A DNA stretch of 64,000 nucleotides from Symsagittifera roscoffensis (Eukaryota > Xenacoelomorpha > Acoela > Convolutidae): the NCBI RefSeq assembly GCF_963678635.1, contig NW_026971364.1:64001-128000 (forward strand). The letters run 5' to 3'. Position 1 is the stretch's first letter, and each line of letters opens with the position of its first letter. Under the pieces are notes generated by a model. It saw nothing but the letters and a program-made list of their open reading frames with translations. It searched no databases and was not told the DNA's origin. Positions 13,301 to 24,943 of this stretch are shown here, one piece after another. Both the position numbers and the translations under genes were made by a program.

Positions 13301-14625
13301 CAGAAAGTTATGGACGAATGGTTCATCAATAAAAACAAGAATTGGATGGTTTTTGTGGATTTTACGCAGTTTGTAATCATTTCTTATTTTTAAAGTCTAT
13401 CAGAAGAGATTGAATAAAATTATAGTCAGGCATTTTTTTTAAACAAGCAATTTTTTATTATGAATGTAGATTTTTTGTAAAAATTTCATTATACGGTCCA
13501 ATGAATTTGAGATTTTTCTAGGTACTTTTGCTTTTTAAATTCCTTGTTGTTTTTTAACAAAAAAAGACTCAGAAACTTTGTTTTTACTGAGCTACAATGA
13601 AAACTTTGATTGGATAATGTAGTTCTTCATCTGTTTGAGTCGTCAACAAACTGGACGAAGAGACAAAAAACGTAATCAACTACTTTTAAATAGTTTGAGT
13701 TTTAATAAAAGTTTGCTCTAATAAAAAATGAAAATTCATCCTACCAAAAAATGAGATAAAATTTTTTTTGTTTGATAATTTTTTGTTCTCAGTGTAAACT
13801 TTTATCTGGGCAAAAGGTAGGCCAAAACTGGAGGTTAATTTTTGGGAAGTTTCAACTGCCTTTAAGAGTTTACGAAAGAATAGAAAAAGTGATAGAGAAG
13901 AATTGAAGTTTATTGTAGCAAAACATAACAGATTCAAAAATAGTTGGATGTAAAATTGAAAATTTGATGAAACGGTTGGATTGGTTGAATTTCATTGAAT
14001 TTTTTTACTTATTCCTATTAATTACAACTGAAAAATTTAAGTAGTTTGGGTTCGCTGTATTTAAACTGTAAATTAAAACTTGAAACTTTAATCACTCAAG
14101 AAGGCATTAACGCTTCGGGCAATGCTAATACGAGTCTACTATGATACTTATGGGAAACTGAAGACAAAATATTTCATAGAACAATATTTCATAGAAGCGA
14201 GCTGTCATCCTGTATCCAGATAACGTCCGGATGTGAAAGCCTTTAACCTTAGTTTAGTCAAAGTTCTCCAGACATGTCTTGGAGTGAAATTTTAACCTGT
14301 CAAAGATAATCCCCTCATGCCCAATTTGCCTCAAACACTCTCAGGGGAAAAATTTAATTCTATTTCTGCTCAAAAACTAGTGAATTTTACTGAAAAGTAA
14401 GTTGACGTTCGTGTCGCAATGCTGCACGTTGAAGTTTTGGCAGATGTCGAGGGATCAAAACTCCTAGAGACTGACAGCAGCCCAGTTCGGAGTACTGCCT
14501 GTGTGTGGTTGGGGGCTTGGCGGTCGCTGACTCCTGTTTTTCAAGTGCTTCAAGACGTCATTAGGTGAACATATTTTCCTTTTTTCGTCGTCACAAGGCT
14601 GCAATGCGTTCCTTTCCAATACTCA
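10379..14625. other. AT-rich intergenic DNA with one exon-like segment
   Basis: No long reading frame and no transposon ends recognised. The only coding-like segment is the short one at 11773-11860. A weaker similar case is a pyrimidine tract plus AG at 13012 followed by about 29 open codons to a TAA at 13099-13101; it is not annotated separately. Confidence 0.4.
11773..11860 (+). CDS. Possible terminal exon of an unknown host gene
   Basis: A long T-rich tract ending TTTCAATTTCAG (to 11772) is followed by an open segment with unusually balanced codon use for this AT-rich region, ending in TAA at 11858-11860. It would encode a charged tail of about 28 residues, reading EHARQRERGFGAPPQTLEEL and a Ser-rich end. 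The composition and acceptor-like sequence suggest a real 3' exon. No upstream exon was identified and the protein family was not recognised. It could be chance or a processed fragment. Confidence 0.3.
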
Positions 14626-14675
14626 TTTGACCTCTACTTTTCCTGAATCTTTTGACCTCTACTTTTCCTGATTCT
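14626..14675. repeat. 25-bp tandem duplication
   Basis: Two adjacent 25-bp copies beginning TTTGACCTCTACTTTTCCTG, differing at one position. Confidence 0.85.
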
Positions 14676-14707
14676 ATTAAAGCATTGGCTTCCTGAAGGT
14701 CTATCAG

Positions 14708-17225
14708 CTAGCTTTCATTTTTTTCATCAATTGTGCCAACCTGTGCCGTGCGGTCACGCTGTGTTCCGGCTGGAGACTTTTTCGGCTCGTGTTCCTGCTT
14801 TTTTGGTGATTGTCCAGAATCAGGGATTGTCCATCTTAGTTGGAAAGTTTTGGTTTTCATTAGTGAATAGCAGCTAGCTAAAAACTTGATTATACTTGGT
14901 TTCTGCTGTGGATTCCTGAATGGCACGAGATATTCTGAAGTTTTTCAGATGTTACTGATAATTTAGCCTAATTTAATTGCTGCTATAGTTGCTAACAGTG
15001 GAAAAAGTATACATTAAAACAAAATATAAAGGTATAAAGATAAAAAAAAATTTAGAGAAAAATCTGAATTCTCTCTAAAAACACATTCTGCTGGCGTTCT
15101 TATTTTCGCTTTGGAGGTGTTTCCAGGCGTCGTTAGTTTTCGATGGAGAGATGCAAATAATTTGACTGATGAGTTTTTGCTTCATGCCCTAATTGTATGT
15201 CTAATTGTTTGTACTGCTCTTTCTGCTCCTCAAACTGCTGGTGAGTGCTTGATCAATGAATTTTTTGTGAGTGCACTTATACTTGCACCATGCTTTGAAA
15301 AGTCGATCTTATTGTCAGGTCTGTTACAGAGACCATAATTTTTGATAATCTACTTGCAAAGACTGCTGATAAACACTTCAAGGCCGTTAGAGTAGTTCCA
15401 TCGTTGACCGAGAAGGCTTGGAAATAGCGAATTACTTTGTCGACGACAAATAATTTGTTTCCTTGCCATTTACTATCTGCCCAGTCCATATAGATTTGTT
15501 CAAACGTGTTGTCTTCCTGTTTTCACTAAACATTGGTCTATTCTTTTGATATGTCAAGCATTTCGATATAAGTCGTTCTATGTCTTTTACAAGCCATGCC
15601 ACCATTCTCAGAGCCGAAAATGTTGCTTGTCTTCCTGGACACGTCCTAAGTGAATCCTCCATTACTTGTGTGCTGATACTCTGCGGTATGCAAGGTACAA
15701 CAATACAGTAGATGAGCCCTTTCGTCTTGTCAGTTTTTCAGCTATTGATTTCAATTGTGAGTCAGCTTCTTATAAACGTCTTCAATCACAATTTCTATGC
15801 TATTGACGACTTCTTGTTTTGTTTGATTCGATTGGAGATAACTTCTCGTGTCGTTTGGCCGGTTCGTATGCGAGTTTCAATCTAAAAAACAGACATTCTC
15901 TACTTCTGGTGTCTCGTCGTCGATATGGAATCCGCTCACGCTCAGAGCTTCCACAACTGGGATCTGTTTTTCTGGCATTTTATTCTACTTGTAATCGAGT
16001 CCCATCTTCTCATTAGCTCATCTGGTTTTTCTGCCTGATGCTGTTTTTGGTAGCTGTCTGTCTGGCACAAGGGTTTGCAAGGTATGTCTGTAGATTGAAC
16101 TTTTCCCCCAGTAAGAGTCGCTTCAGTCGTGTGACCCGAAAAACGATTGCCAAAGTGTGTGCTCTATGATGGAGTAGTTGCTTTCAGTTGATGATAGCTT
16201 CTTTAAAACTTAGAGCACCGGATGTCTTTTTGTGAGAGAACTCCCCCAACTGCCTGCTCTGAAGTATCGTGGATAGCAGTTTTTTCTTTATCAAGGAAGT
16301 ACGGTTGTTGCACATTTGATTTTGTCCAGATTTCTGGTTTGATTCTCTGAAAGCGCTTGTTGTGTTGGTCTGTCTGTTCGACGTCTTGACTACGCAAGTT
16401 ATTGAGTGCGATCGTCTTGGTGGCAAGGTTCGGAATTATTTGTCCGTAGAAGTTTGCAAGTTCACTAAATGATTGAAATGCTTGTGATTCGCGCGTTTCT
16501 TCGTGCTTCAAATCTCCGCAAAAAGCTTGATGGGGCTTAAAACTATCAGCTGAAAATGAAAAGCCTAAAAATGGAAGTGTTGTAAGTGGTTTCAAGTTTT
16601 ACTTGGTCGAATTGATGGTGAAACTCGTTTCTTTCAGTGGTCCACTGATTATTGTCATAAAATTTGGTTTTGCTGTGACTTTCTGTAAACTGGTAGTGGT
16701 ATTGCATGTTAATTATGCATCTGATTCTTTTGAGTGTGTTCCCGATGCAGCGTTGAAAGATCGAGGAATTTTTTTTAACCCTTGGGGTAGTCGTCACATC
16801 TTAGGTATCCCCTTTTGTGTTTTAATTGTGTACACTTCATTTGGTTCTTACTCAAATTCGATTCAATAGTAAGCTCCTGAAAGGTCAATTTTTTCGAAGA
16901 AGATGTCTCCATGCAACTTGTGAAAAGTTTAGTCCAAGTCTAGTTTTGGGTAGTTTTCTTTGACTGCTTTGCCGTTTTGATACTACCATTTTTTTCTCGG
17001 TCAACCAAGTTTTCATGCATTGCTAACTTCTGTGAGCCGCAATGTCTCAAGAAATTTGTATCACCATGTCCTGTAGCTTCTCTTTTACTGCCCCTCGCAT
17101 CCGCAACGGAATTTTGCGTGATTTACAGAAAATTGGTTCAGCTGCAGGCTTCAGTTTCACCTGGGCCATGCATCCTTGATAGTCCAAATTTTCTCTGTGA
17201 ACCCATGTATCCAGTTCTGGGTTGA
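14708..17225 (-). pseudogene. Decayed Ty3/gypsy pol
   Basis: Read on the minus strand from about 17.2 kb downward, broken frames spell parts of a Ty3/gypsy polyprotein in the right order. A protease/RT-leader region lies near 17.2-17.0 kb. An RT stretch with SIFQRCIGNTLK lies near 16.75 kb. The end of RT and start of RNase H lies at 16595-16203, with FLGFSFSADSFKPH, LANFYGQIIPNLATKTIALN and PYFLDKEKTAIHDTSEQAVGG. Integrase zinc-finger and core remnants follow at 15662-15277, with CLTYQKNRP and DWADSKWQGNKLFVVDK. A tail fragment lies at 14926-14708. Many frameshifts and stops make it non-functional. It is unrelated in sequence to the two giant elements to the right. LTRs were not identified. 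Confidence 0.75.
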
Positions 17226-18676
17226 TGACAAATTGCGTCTAAGGAATCTGAAGTCCTTGTTTCATCTAACATTTGCCAGCGATATATTTAAGTAGCTTTG
17301 ATCATTCAAGGGCAGGTATTGAGTTGCTGTTCCTTCGAAGAAGAGTTTGCATCCATCGTATGTTTCTAGATACGGCCAGACTTGATGCAAAAAACTTTCC
17401 TATCTTAGTGCCGTTCTCCGAGCTTGCTCCTTGTCCCTCATGGAACTGACCCCTATCAACATGATGGCTCACACTCCAATTTAACTGACCATTACAAGCT
17501 TTTTTTTGCTTAACTTATTACGACAGTTTATTTTCATTTCTAGTCAATGTTTAGAAGACCGAGGCAGCATTTTTCTCTCGCAGTTTGGACATTCCGATTT
17601 ATTACCATGGTATAGAATGGTTGATTCAAATAATAATCACGAGACAGTAGCAAAAATAAAATTGCTTCTGATATTTGTTTTGTAGTTTTTTCAAGGTTTG
17701 TTCTAGCAAAACTGTAATTATGGATCGTTAAATGTCTCATCATTCTGAAGGTGTTCCAAAGGTCTTGCAACTTCTTTCTCAGATTGGTGAGCTTGATAAC
17801 CTAATCGGGTTTCTTTCACTAAAAATGATAGTTGGTCAATTTTTCTTCCAAAAAGGTGAGTAAATTGTGCTACATCAAAGTTTTTTATGGAGACTTTTAA
17901 AGATTTCGCGTTTCACTAGTTTTGATTTTATCAGCTTGACTTTTTCTAGAAAACGTGAGTTGTTTGAAAATTTGGGGAGTGTGGCTGGAAGTTTGTGTAA
18001 CTGGTACTATAAAAACTGCAAAAAGTCTTAAAATAACTAAACAAGCTATATGCATACTTTCAGTGGAAAAAAAAATGCCTTTATGGTAATAAAAAACTTT
18101 TCTTAAGCTAAAAAGTGGAAAAACTCTAAAGTAAGAAGCATACGATTTCCTATATACTTGCGGTTTGCAATAAGTTACTATTACAATGATATAAAAAGAT
18201 AGAGTTTCAACCGCTTCGGTATCTTCGTTTTGATTTTTTTTTCGGTAGTCTGCGTTTGCGTGGTTTCATTGAGCGAAAGGATTTACAACCTTTTCATTAA
18301 ATTGTTAAATGGTTCAGAGAAGCTTGCTATAAGGGGCATTCACTGCTCCAGCTACTGTTTGGGAGCTGTATTTTCACTTTGATGGATAACGAATCTTTCG
18401 AAATGCTTTCTGGTTTTTTGCTTGGCGGAAAAAAATCTGAGAGTAAGTGGGAAGAAAATGTAGGCAAGAAAAGCTTGCGCGCCTCACGATGCGGCGTGGA
18501 CACGGAACAGTTGCAGTGGTTTGCTCTTGGTGTGTGCCGCGACGAAACCCTGGAGGCTTTCAAATGTGGTGGTTATGATCTTTTTCTCATGTTAAAGTGC
18601 ACTTTGTATAAGGAACCATTAATTCCGTGACAAATCTTGCCAACGCTGAGAATTTAAAATGCTGACTCTGCTGCAT
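17226..18676. other. No gene recognised; possible 5' part of the decayed Ty3/gypsy copy
   Basis: A short open stretch at 18327-18563 can be read on either strand. It has higher GC than its surroundings and could be a gag remnant, but no zinc knuckle or homology region could be named. The segment ends at the left target site of the outer giant element. Confidence 0.3.
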
Positions 18677-18680
18677 GTAT
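18677..18680. other. Target-site duplication (left) of outer element
   Basis: GTAT directly left of the 3' LTR. The identical GTAT follows the other LTR at 61944-61947. Confidence 0.85.
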
Positions 18681-19091
18681 TGAGTTAGGACCGAGGTTGG
18701 TAACTCATAGAGTAATTTCGGATAGGGTACACCGTCTGCTCGTCCTGCTATCTTATTTTCGGCCGGATAGATTCGTGCAACTTCTTAGTCTAATACCGAT
18801 CCTAATCTTACTCTTATACTATCTAGTCTCAGGTTGTTTAACTAGTCTCTGCTAGGCTCAATAGATCTAGGGTATACTGGTTTATTGCGGCTGCTGAAGA
18901 CTTCTTGGAGAGTCCAACTAATTTCTACGTTAAATTCAAATCTCTCTGGTGCTGGAATTACAAGTAATTTCAGCACTTACAAATATGTGGGTTGTTAGTT
19001 AGATGGATCATGATTGGTTAATATTAAATACTTTACAGTGGTAAAATATCTAATTTATCCAATCATAAAATATAGTTTAGATCAGGTTCCA
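18681..19091 (-). repeat. 3' LTR of outer element
   Basis: 411 bp, the same length as the copy at 61533-61943, differing at about nine positions by eye with no indels. On the plus strand it starts TGAGTTAGGACC and ends AGGTTCCA. It contains the imperfect palindrome at 18949-18976, which is perfect in the other LTR. On the sense strand the first part holds TATATTTTA and CCAAT-like motifs typical of a U3 region, though these are weak. The sense sequence just before this LTR, CCCGGATGGG, is only moderately purine-rich for a polypurine tract. Confidence 0.92.
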
Positions 19092-20672
19092 CCCATCCGG
19101 GTTTTACAGAGTTTTTTAGAATAGTCTTTCTGCAATTCGAAGGATGGATGATGGACGTTGGTATTTGGCGAACATCATATTTCTTTTGGGTTCTCTTGTT
19201 AGAGAAGTTCCAGGTCCAATCGTTGTGTCTTTAAATGAAAACGACTGGGTCTTTGCAACAAACTCAAATCTGATTTCAGAATGGTTGGCTATGACAGGTT
19301 TTTCTGTATCATGTAGAGAACTTCTTTGTGTTTGACCTTGTCTGGGAATGGCGTGGAGATTGTGCGTGGAGGGGATGCCTGGTTACTCGGATCTGTACGT
19401 ATACTTGAACATCGAGGTGGTCATTGGTCTAGTTCAATGAAGTCCTTTTCTGCGAAGTCAGGTCGTACTCTAAATCCTTTGAGTTGTGATTGTGAGCGGC
19501 ATATTGATTGTGGTTGGCCATTCTTTTTCGAGTGTAGTGGGGTCGTTTTGTCTTTGGATGTTCGTCTTTGGTGTTGTATGCTGATCTATATATTGCATAG
19601 TATAATTTACATTTTATAAAACTTTTATTAGTTTGATGTTTTAGTTATGATTTTGGTTAATTGTTTTCACAAAAGCTTTTTGTTTTAGTTCGGTTATTTT
19701 GAAGAGTTACTCACCCTTGAGTACCTCTTATTAAAAATAGGAGTGTGGTCACAAAGCGTGGATGTAGCGCGGTGGGTTAGGCCGGCTATAGAGCATTCTC
19801 AGGACGTCCTCTTCTGGTGGGTTAGGCCAGGAGTGGGAGTATGATTTCGTGCGGTTTCTGTGAGAGGTCCTGTTATGTGATAACGTTTTATGTTGGGTTT
19901 ATTGTGGTGTTTCTTATGTTACGTTGGTTGTGTCCTTTTTTCAAAAATCAATTTGTTTTTGGTATGGGTTTGTCTTTCGACTTTTTTGTGTTTTATTATT
20001 TCTTTCTTAGACTTTATAATAGTCTTCAAAAGAATAAATTATCCAGTTTTAAACTGGGTTAATCATGTTTGGGTACCGTTGGTTTCCTTTTCTTAGTCAT
20101 GCTGTTATTCTATGATTTGTGGTGTTTAGTAAGCTGCGTTGGTTAGTTTTGTTTAGTATATAATTCCTTTCCAACCGGGTTAAAGGAAAGTTTGAAACGT
20201 GTTATCGTGTGTTAGAGTTGTTGAGTGTGAAAGCTTGAAACTGAAATTCATTATTTTAAACATTTCTTCGTGGGCGAGCTGTGCGAGTGTGCATAGAATT
20301 TTTGTGCGAATGAATGGAAATATCAAAAGCTTAGTACTGCATTTTCGTTTTATCAATTTACAACATAGAATTTCAATTTTACTGCTAGTTGTTGGAAAAA
20401 TTAAGTTACAAATTTTCATCATTATTAGATTTACTGCTTGTGGGGAAACAATTTATAAATTAAATTACTGCATTGGTATGAAATTTATTTAATTTGATTG
20501 GTGGAAAGTATTAATAGAGTTTTAAACAGTTTGAAGAAGTTTTCTAATTTTTATTTTTCTTTTGTGTATTTTTCAGATGATCGTTGGATGAAGACTAAAA
20601 TTCTAAAGAAGACATGGATAAAGAATGGTTAGTGTTTTATTTTGAATTTGTTAGTGAATAATATGCATAGTT
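19092..20672 (-). other. 3' non-coding region of outer element
   Basis: About 1.6 kb between the last ORF and the 3' LTR, with the same G-poor sense-strand composition as the coding part. No long minus-strand frame. Plus-strand frames of 60-97 codons here have no recognisable content. A short sequence resembling GGTGGGTTAGGCC occurs twice near 19770-19830. Confidence 0.5.
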
Positions 20673-20684
20673 CATACTTACCTG
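20673..20684 (-). promoter_or_regulatory. Consensus 5' splice site directly after ORF-Z
   Basis: On the minus strand the TAA stop (20685-20687) is immediately followed by CAG|GTAAGTATG, a near-perfect U1 snRNA match (junction between 20682 and 20681). A T-rich stretch ending in AG lies about 80 nt further on the sense strand. Splicing of the 3' end is therefore possible, but use of the site is inference. Confidence 0.45.
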
Positions 20685-21103
20685 TTAGTCGTCGGGGAAA
20701 AATCCGTGGGAGAAGATGTCGTGGATTAGGTCGGAAGTTGTTAGTAATTTTGCTAATATGCGGATGATGTTTTTAGTTTGAAGCAGTGGCCAAAGCAATT
20801 GAAGTGCTTTAATGGTGGTTAGTTCTTCAGTGCCAACTGCAAACTCATAAGGTGTGTTTTGGATGAGATTATATAAGTTGTGATTGTATTCAGTGTTGTG
20901 GATGAATTCTAATATGGGGATTTCTATAGGTTGAACAAATTCGTGTGGGATAAGGAAGGGTCGGGATTCTTCTGCGTTGAAGGTCTTCGTGATGGGACAA
21001 AAAATATACATTTGGGTTATGGGGTCGTAATTGCGAAGAATGCCATGAAGGTTAGTATCTTTAATGCAATATGTGAAGTTAAGAAAAATGGTGAAGTGTA
21101 TTT
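20685..21103 (-). CDS. ORF-Z, C-terminal part (frame-shifted continuation)
   Basis: An open minus-strand frame continues the ORF-Z protein after a one-base frame change near 21100. From there it reads coherently through HGILRNYDPITQ and PFLIPHEFVQPIEIPILEF to a stop at 20685. The first ATG in this frame is at 21011, but the frame is open upstream and overlaps the end of the 491-codon frame, so an indel is the simplest explanation. The segment is about 140 residues with a hydrophobic/Leu-rich end (KALQLLWPLLQTKNIIRILAKLL). No family was recognised. Confidence 0.55.
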
Positions 21104-22492
21104 AGAATTGATAAATTGAAAACGGTGGTGTGGTTGTCTTGATGGAGTGTGGAGATCAAAGTGATTTTGTATAAAACGATAATATGTATATGTGTGAGTT
21201 TGTTTAGTGCGTAACATGATATCGTGTGAGCAGTGCAAATCTCGTTCATGTGGTGCAAGGAAATGAAAGGTTAGTGAAAATAATTGAAAGCGTTCATTAA
21301 AACTTTCGTAAGCTTGTGTGTCGGTTAGTGCTTCTGAAATGATGTGGTCAAATTTGCGATCAAATATATTGAGGGTAAATACATATGGTGTTTTAATGAA
21401 GAATTTTTCTGTGATTTGTGGGTTAGCGAAGCGATCATCATCTAAAAACTGGTCTTGGTTAGTTCGGATGATGTTATGATCGTAATATTCTAGCGTATAT
21501 TCATTAGCTCGGGGTGCAGTGTGTGTTTTTAGTGACTTTTTATATCCGATATAAGTGAATTGTCTAGCTGTTAGTGGTGTAGTGAGTCGATATAGCATAT
21601 CTTTATTTCGTTCTATATCGATGTGAGTGTTAGATAAAGGTAGGCAAAGGGGGTTAGTAAAATGATAATATGATGTCCAAGGAAGGGTAGGCATTAGAAC
21701 GTGTTCGTCGACAAAACTACGTGTTTCGTTAGTGTTGTGAGTGGTGTTCAAAGTATATTGTGGAAATGAGGGTAAGGTGATAGCTAAAAATTCTTTCGTG
21801 TTAGTGTGATTTGGATGATTTATATATTCACGGGCTGTTCCTGGTTTTGTTGGGAAAGGATGGTTTGGGAATTTTCTTTTGAAAGTGCGATAAGCTCTAT
21901 TAGTGCTAAGTGAAGATTCAGTGGATGTGGATGATGGTGCTAATGATTCGGTATAAGCTGAAGAGGGTGTAGGGGTAGGTGGGTTGGATGAATCTATTGT
22001 GGATGAAATCTGGTTTATAGTGGATGTATCAAGGTGGAAGGGTTGTTGTTGTAGGGTGATAAAATTATCTAGTTCTGGGGAAATTTGGGGGGTGTCTGGA
22101 GAATTGGATGATCGGTCTGAGTGAAGTGAAGAGTAGGTTGGAGTGACTTGGGAAGCATAAGAGGGTGTAGAAATGGTTGGGACAGGGTTATTAGGTGGTA
22201 TTGGTTGAAAAGGGGGTTGGGAAAAAACTGAGGGATTGGTGTGAAAATTATTGGATGGAGATGGTTCAGAGTCGGCAATTTCATCGGGGGTTTCAATATT
22301 TGGGTTATTGAGTTGTGAAGTGGAGTATAAAACTGAGATTTGTGAATTAGTATCTGAATTCATGCCTGATGTTACATTATTGGTTGGGAAATCGGGTGGC
22401 GGGAAAGCAAAAAGTGGAATGATTGTAATTGGAGTGGTGAGGTTGGTTGGGTGGGAATTTGAGCGGTGTAGGGATCCAAGTTGTCGGCTCAT
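21017..22492 (-). CDS. ORF-Z, large accessory protein of outer element (unknown)
   Basis: 491 codons on the sense strand. The ATG overlaps the env stop in an ATGA tetranucleotide (22489-22492), suggesting coupled termination and reinitiation. Residues 1 to about 210 are low-complexity, rich in Ser, Thr, Pro and Asn. Residues about 225-470 look folded, with many Tyr, His and Phe and patterns such as MPTLPWTSYYHF and TARQFTYIGYKK. No family was recognised and no transmembrane segment is obvious. The natural C-terminus probably lies in another frame (20685-21103), making a protein of roughly 600 residues. The position 3' of env is unusual for an LTR retroelement; retroviral 3' accessory genes are a positional analogy only. 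Confidence 0.65.
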   Translation of the reverse strand: MSRQLGSLHRSNSHPTNLTTPITIIPLFAFPPPDFPTNNVTSGMNSDTNSQISVLYSTSQLNNPNIETPDEIADSEPSPSNNFHTNPSVFSQPPFQPIPPNNPVPTISTPSYASQVTPTYSSLHSDRSSNSPDTPQISPELDNFITLQQQPFHLDTSTINQISSTIDSSNPPTPTPSSAYTESLAPSSTSTESSLSTNRAYRTFKRKFPNHPFPTKPGTAREYINHPNHTNTKEFLAITLPSFPQYTLNTTHNTNETRSFVDEHVLMPTLPWTSYYHFTNPLCLPLSNTHIDIERNKDMLYRLTTPLTARQFTYIGYKKSLKTHTAPRANEYTLEYYDHNIIRTNQDQFLDDDRFANPQITEKFFIKTPYVFTLNIFDRKFDHIISEALTDTQAYESFNERFQLFSLTFHFLAPHERDLHCSHDIMLRTKQTHTYTYYRFIQNHFDLHTPSRQPHHRFQFINSKYTSPFFLTSHIALKILTFMAFFAITTP

Positions 22493-23309
22493 CGTGGGCT
22501 AAAAAAATTATTATTTTGAGACTGAAAAGCGGTGGTATGGGGTTGTTCTATAATTTGTTCATAAGTATTTTCATCTAGTGAATGGTGTGTCATTATATGT
22601 TGGATGGGACTTTGGGATATGGTTGGTCTAAAATTTGGATTATGTGTTATTGCTAAATTTCGAAAATTTCGTGGGACTAGGGATAATGGATGGTTATGTG
22701 GTAGGGGTGGTAACTGTGGTGCTGTAGGCGTTGTGTCTACATTGTTATGTTCTTTGTCGTATGTGTTCTGTCTTGTTGCTATTTTTGTGTTGTATTCTTT
22801 TATTTGTGCGTCTAAAAGAATTTTGTTTATTGATGAAGAAAAAATTCCGAAAAATCCTGCAAATAGTATGCGTGCTACACTTGCTTGTCTGTTTACTTGT
22901 GTGTGTATAGCACATGTGTTGTAGATTCCTTTTAAGAGTGAAAAAAGAAATCCTAAAAAATTAAACATTGCGTATAAAATAGTTAATTTTTCTAAGATGT
23001 AGTAGGGCCATCCTAGAAAATCAAGAATTTCATTTTTGAGTGTAACAAAGCTAAAAATATTGATGGGTGATATATCTTGTGGACGGTATTTTTCACCGTT
23101 TAGATATATATAGTCTTTAATATCTTTAAAATATCCTCTATAGTCTTGTGTATAAATGTCTGCAAATCCTGCGGTTTCGGCAAGTTTGCGTAAGTTTTGG
23201 TCAATTGATTGTCTTTGTATAGTGTCCATCTGTGTTAATAATTCTTGAAATTGTTGTGTTCTAATGTGATGTTGAATATCTGATTTTGAATATATTCCAA
23301 TTGATTGTA
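22489..23309 (-). CDS. env: env-like glycoprotein, C-terminal part
   Basis: C-terminal piece of the envelope-like gene, cut from its upstream part by the nested element. A strongly hydrophobic segment sits about a third of the way along (after FLGWPYYILEKLTILYAMF), followed by LLKGIYNTC and a second hydrophobic patch (ARILFAGFFGIFSS). This matches a stem, membrane anchor and short tail. The remainder is Pro/His/Asn-rich and probably cytoplasmic. Removing the inner element with one GTA copy puts this frame in register with the upstream piece, so the gene was open across this point before insertion. It ends at a TGA overlapping the next ATG. Confidence 0.7.
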
Positions 23310-24193
23310 TGTTACATTCGCCCAAATATCACACAGCGACGGAGCGTAGAAAAAGTACCTGTTAACGACTGGCAGGCGTCAGTTACCTTAATTCTACTCG
23401 TTTTTCACCGTCTCGACCTTGCCAGTTGATTTTCTGGTCTGTCTAGGGCAAAGTAAAAAGTTACCATTTTTAGGCCATCAGTCAAACGACTTTTGATCAG
23501 CTTTCGTTTACATGCGAACACAACCACATAGCTGAGTCTCGGATCCTCAGACTACGTGATTGTCATTAAAAACACGGCTCGAACAACCTATTTTAACATG
23601 TTTTTGTGTGACAGTTTTATATTAAATCCATTGGAGATGGATTGACCCTTTCCTTTTTCTATCTACTCATGCTCTGAAATATTAAATAATGACGGTGTTA
23701 ATTAAGATCTAGGACATTACAGCAGCTGTTATAGTTAGTTTACCCAGTCCCTTCACACATAACAGTCTCTGGGGGACCAAGCCTCCGCTCCCGCGATTTT
23801 ATTGAGATAACACTCTTATCTCCTATATTTCGTGTCCCGGGAGGGTTCCGTGGTATTTCTCTTCCCCCCACTGAAGCCTCCGTCTCCACAAATATCTGTT
23901 GCTAAGGTCCTTATCGTGTGTTTTTGCCACGATAAGAGGCTCCGTGTTTTTCTGTCTCTGATACAACTGTTCTTCACAATCTATATCGTGGTTCTGATTT
24001 TCGTCTTTTTTATTCAAAATGGCCGTCTTTTTTCTATTTCTCAGAAATGTTCTTCTTCCGATCGAAATTTTAAAAATAAAAATTCTAGAACATTGTGACC
24101 CTCCGTCGCAACACTTTTCTGTTCATAAGGCCTTTAGTCACTCTTTTTTCTGTCGCGGGAAGGTTGTGCTGTGTCATCCGGCAGAATGGCACA
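23310..24193 (-). repeat. 3' LTR of inner element
   Basis: 884 bp, the same length as 46791-47674, with about seven substitutions by eye and no indels, indicating a recent insertion. It contains one copy of the recurrent motif (ACCCTCCG on the plus strand, near 24099). Open frames inside the LTR on both strands are conserved only because the LTRs are near-identical. Confidence 0.93.
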
Positions 24194-24236
24194 TACTCCC
24201 CGGACAAGTCTCCATCAATGTCCCTATTGATCGCAC
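24194..24236 (-). promoter_or_regulatory. 3' polypurine tract with GNRA-type hairpin
   Basis: On the sense strand a hairpin with arms ATCAAT and ATTGAT around AGGGAC (24214-24231) is followed by TGTCCGGGGAGTA ending at the 3' LTR. The purine-rich GGGGAG is in the position of the plus-strand primer of LTR retroelements. A closely similar hairpin plus tract lies at 34821-34862. Confidence 0.6.
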
Positions 24237-24943
24237 AACACCGGGTTATCGTCAAGTAGGTATCCAGTTTTCTGTAACCAATCTTACAAATCGCATAAGA
24301 AAATGAAATTTATCTACTCCACTTCAACTAACTACGTGTTCACAAATGGCATCGTACTACATCTCACTGCCTTTCAACATTTTCACAAAATTTGCACCAT
24401 GAGGAGTGTCCTAGATAAAATTTCTTTTCTGACTACTTACGTCGTCTTGTTATAAAACTTCTTTTCGCTCTTTGTGATTAAAAAGTGGGACGTGGCACGG
24501 CCACGCACCCGTTAAAGTTAACTTAACTTCACTCACCAAGTATAATTAGTCATTTATGCGGTCCTTTCAATATTAAAACTAAGAAACTCTGTGGCTAGGA
24601 AAGTTATTGAGTTACCCACCCTTCTCGAGCGAATTTACTCAAACTTACCATGTCGCCACAAAGTGAATTTGTGTCTTACACAGGTTAAAAACTTCAGTCG
24701 GGAATAAATAGGTAAATATACTCACCTATGCTCCTTATATACATACATAGATAGTAGTAACTAAAATCAACAATTTCAACAATTTTAACAATTGCAACAA
24801 TTTTCAAAGTTTGGTCTGACCAAACTAAATCAAAACAAAAAGTTTAACAAGTTCAATAATCAAAACTTGGTTGATTTGTTCAAGTTTTTACACACAAAGA
24901 CAATCAAGTTTTTTTCTCCTTCTCTTCCCTTCTTCGGTCATCT
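24237..24943 (-). other. 3' non-coding region of inner element
   Basis: About 700 bp between the ORF2 stop and the polypurine tract. AT-rich, with four AACAATT-type repeats at about 24770-24815 (plus strand). No reading frame of note. Confidence 0.6.

Noticed and set aside
19144-19619. Plus-strand ORFs of 63 and 97 codons in the 3' region of the outer element
   Set aside because: Opposite to the element's sense, no homology recognised and consistent with low-C composition producing open frames.
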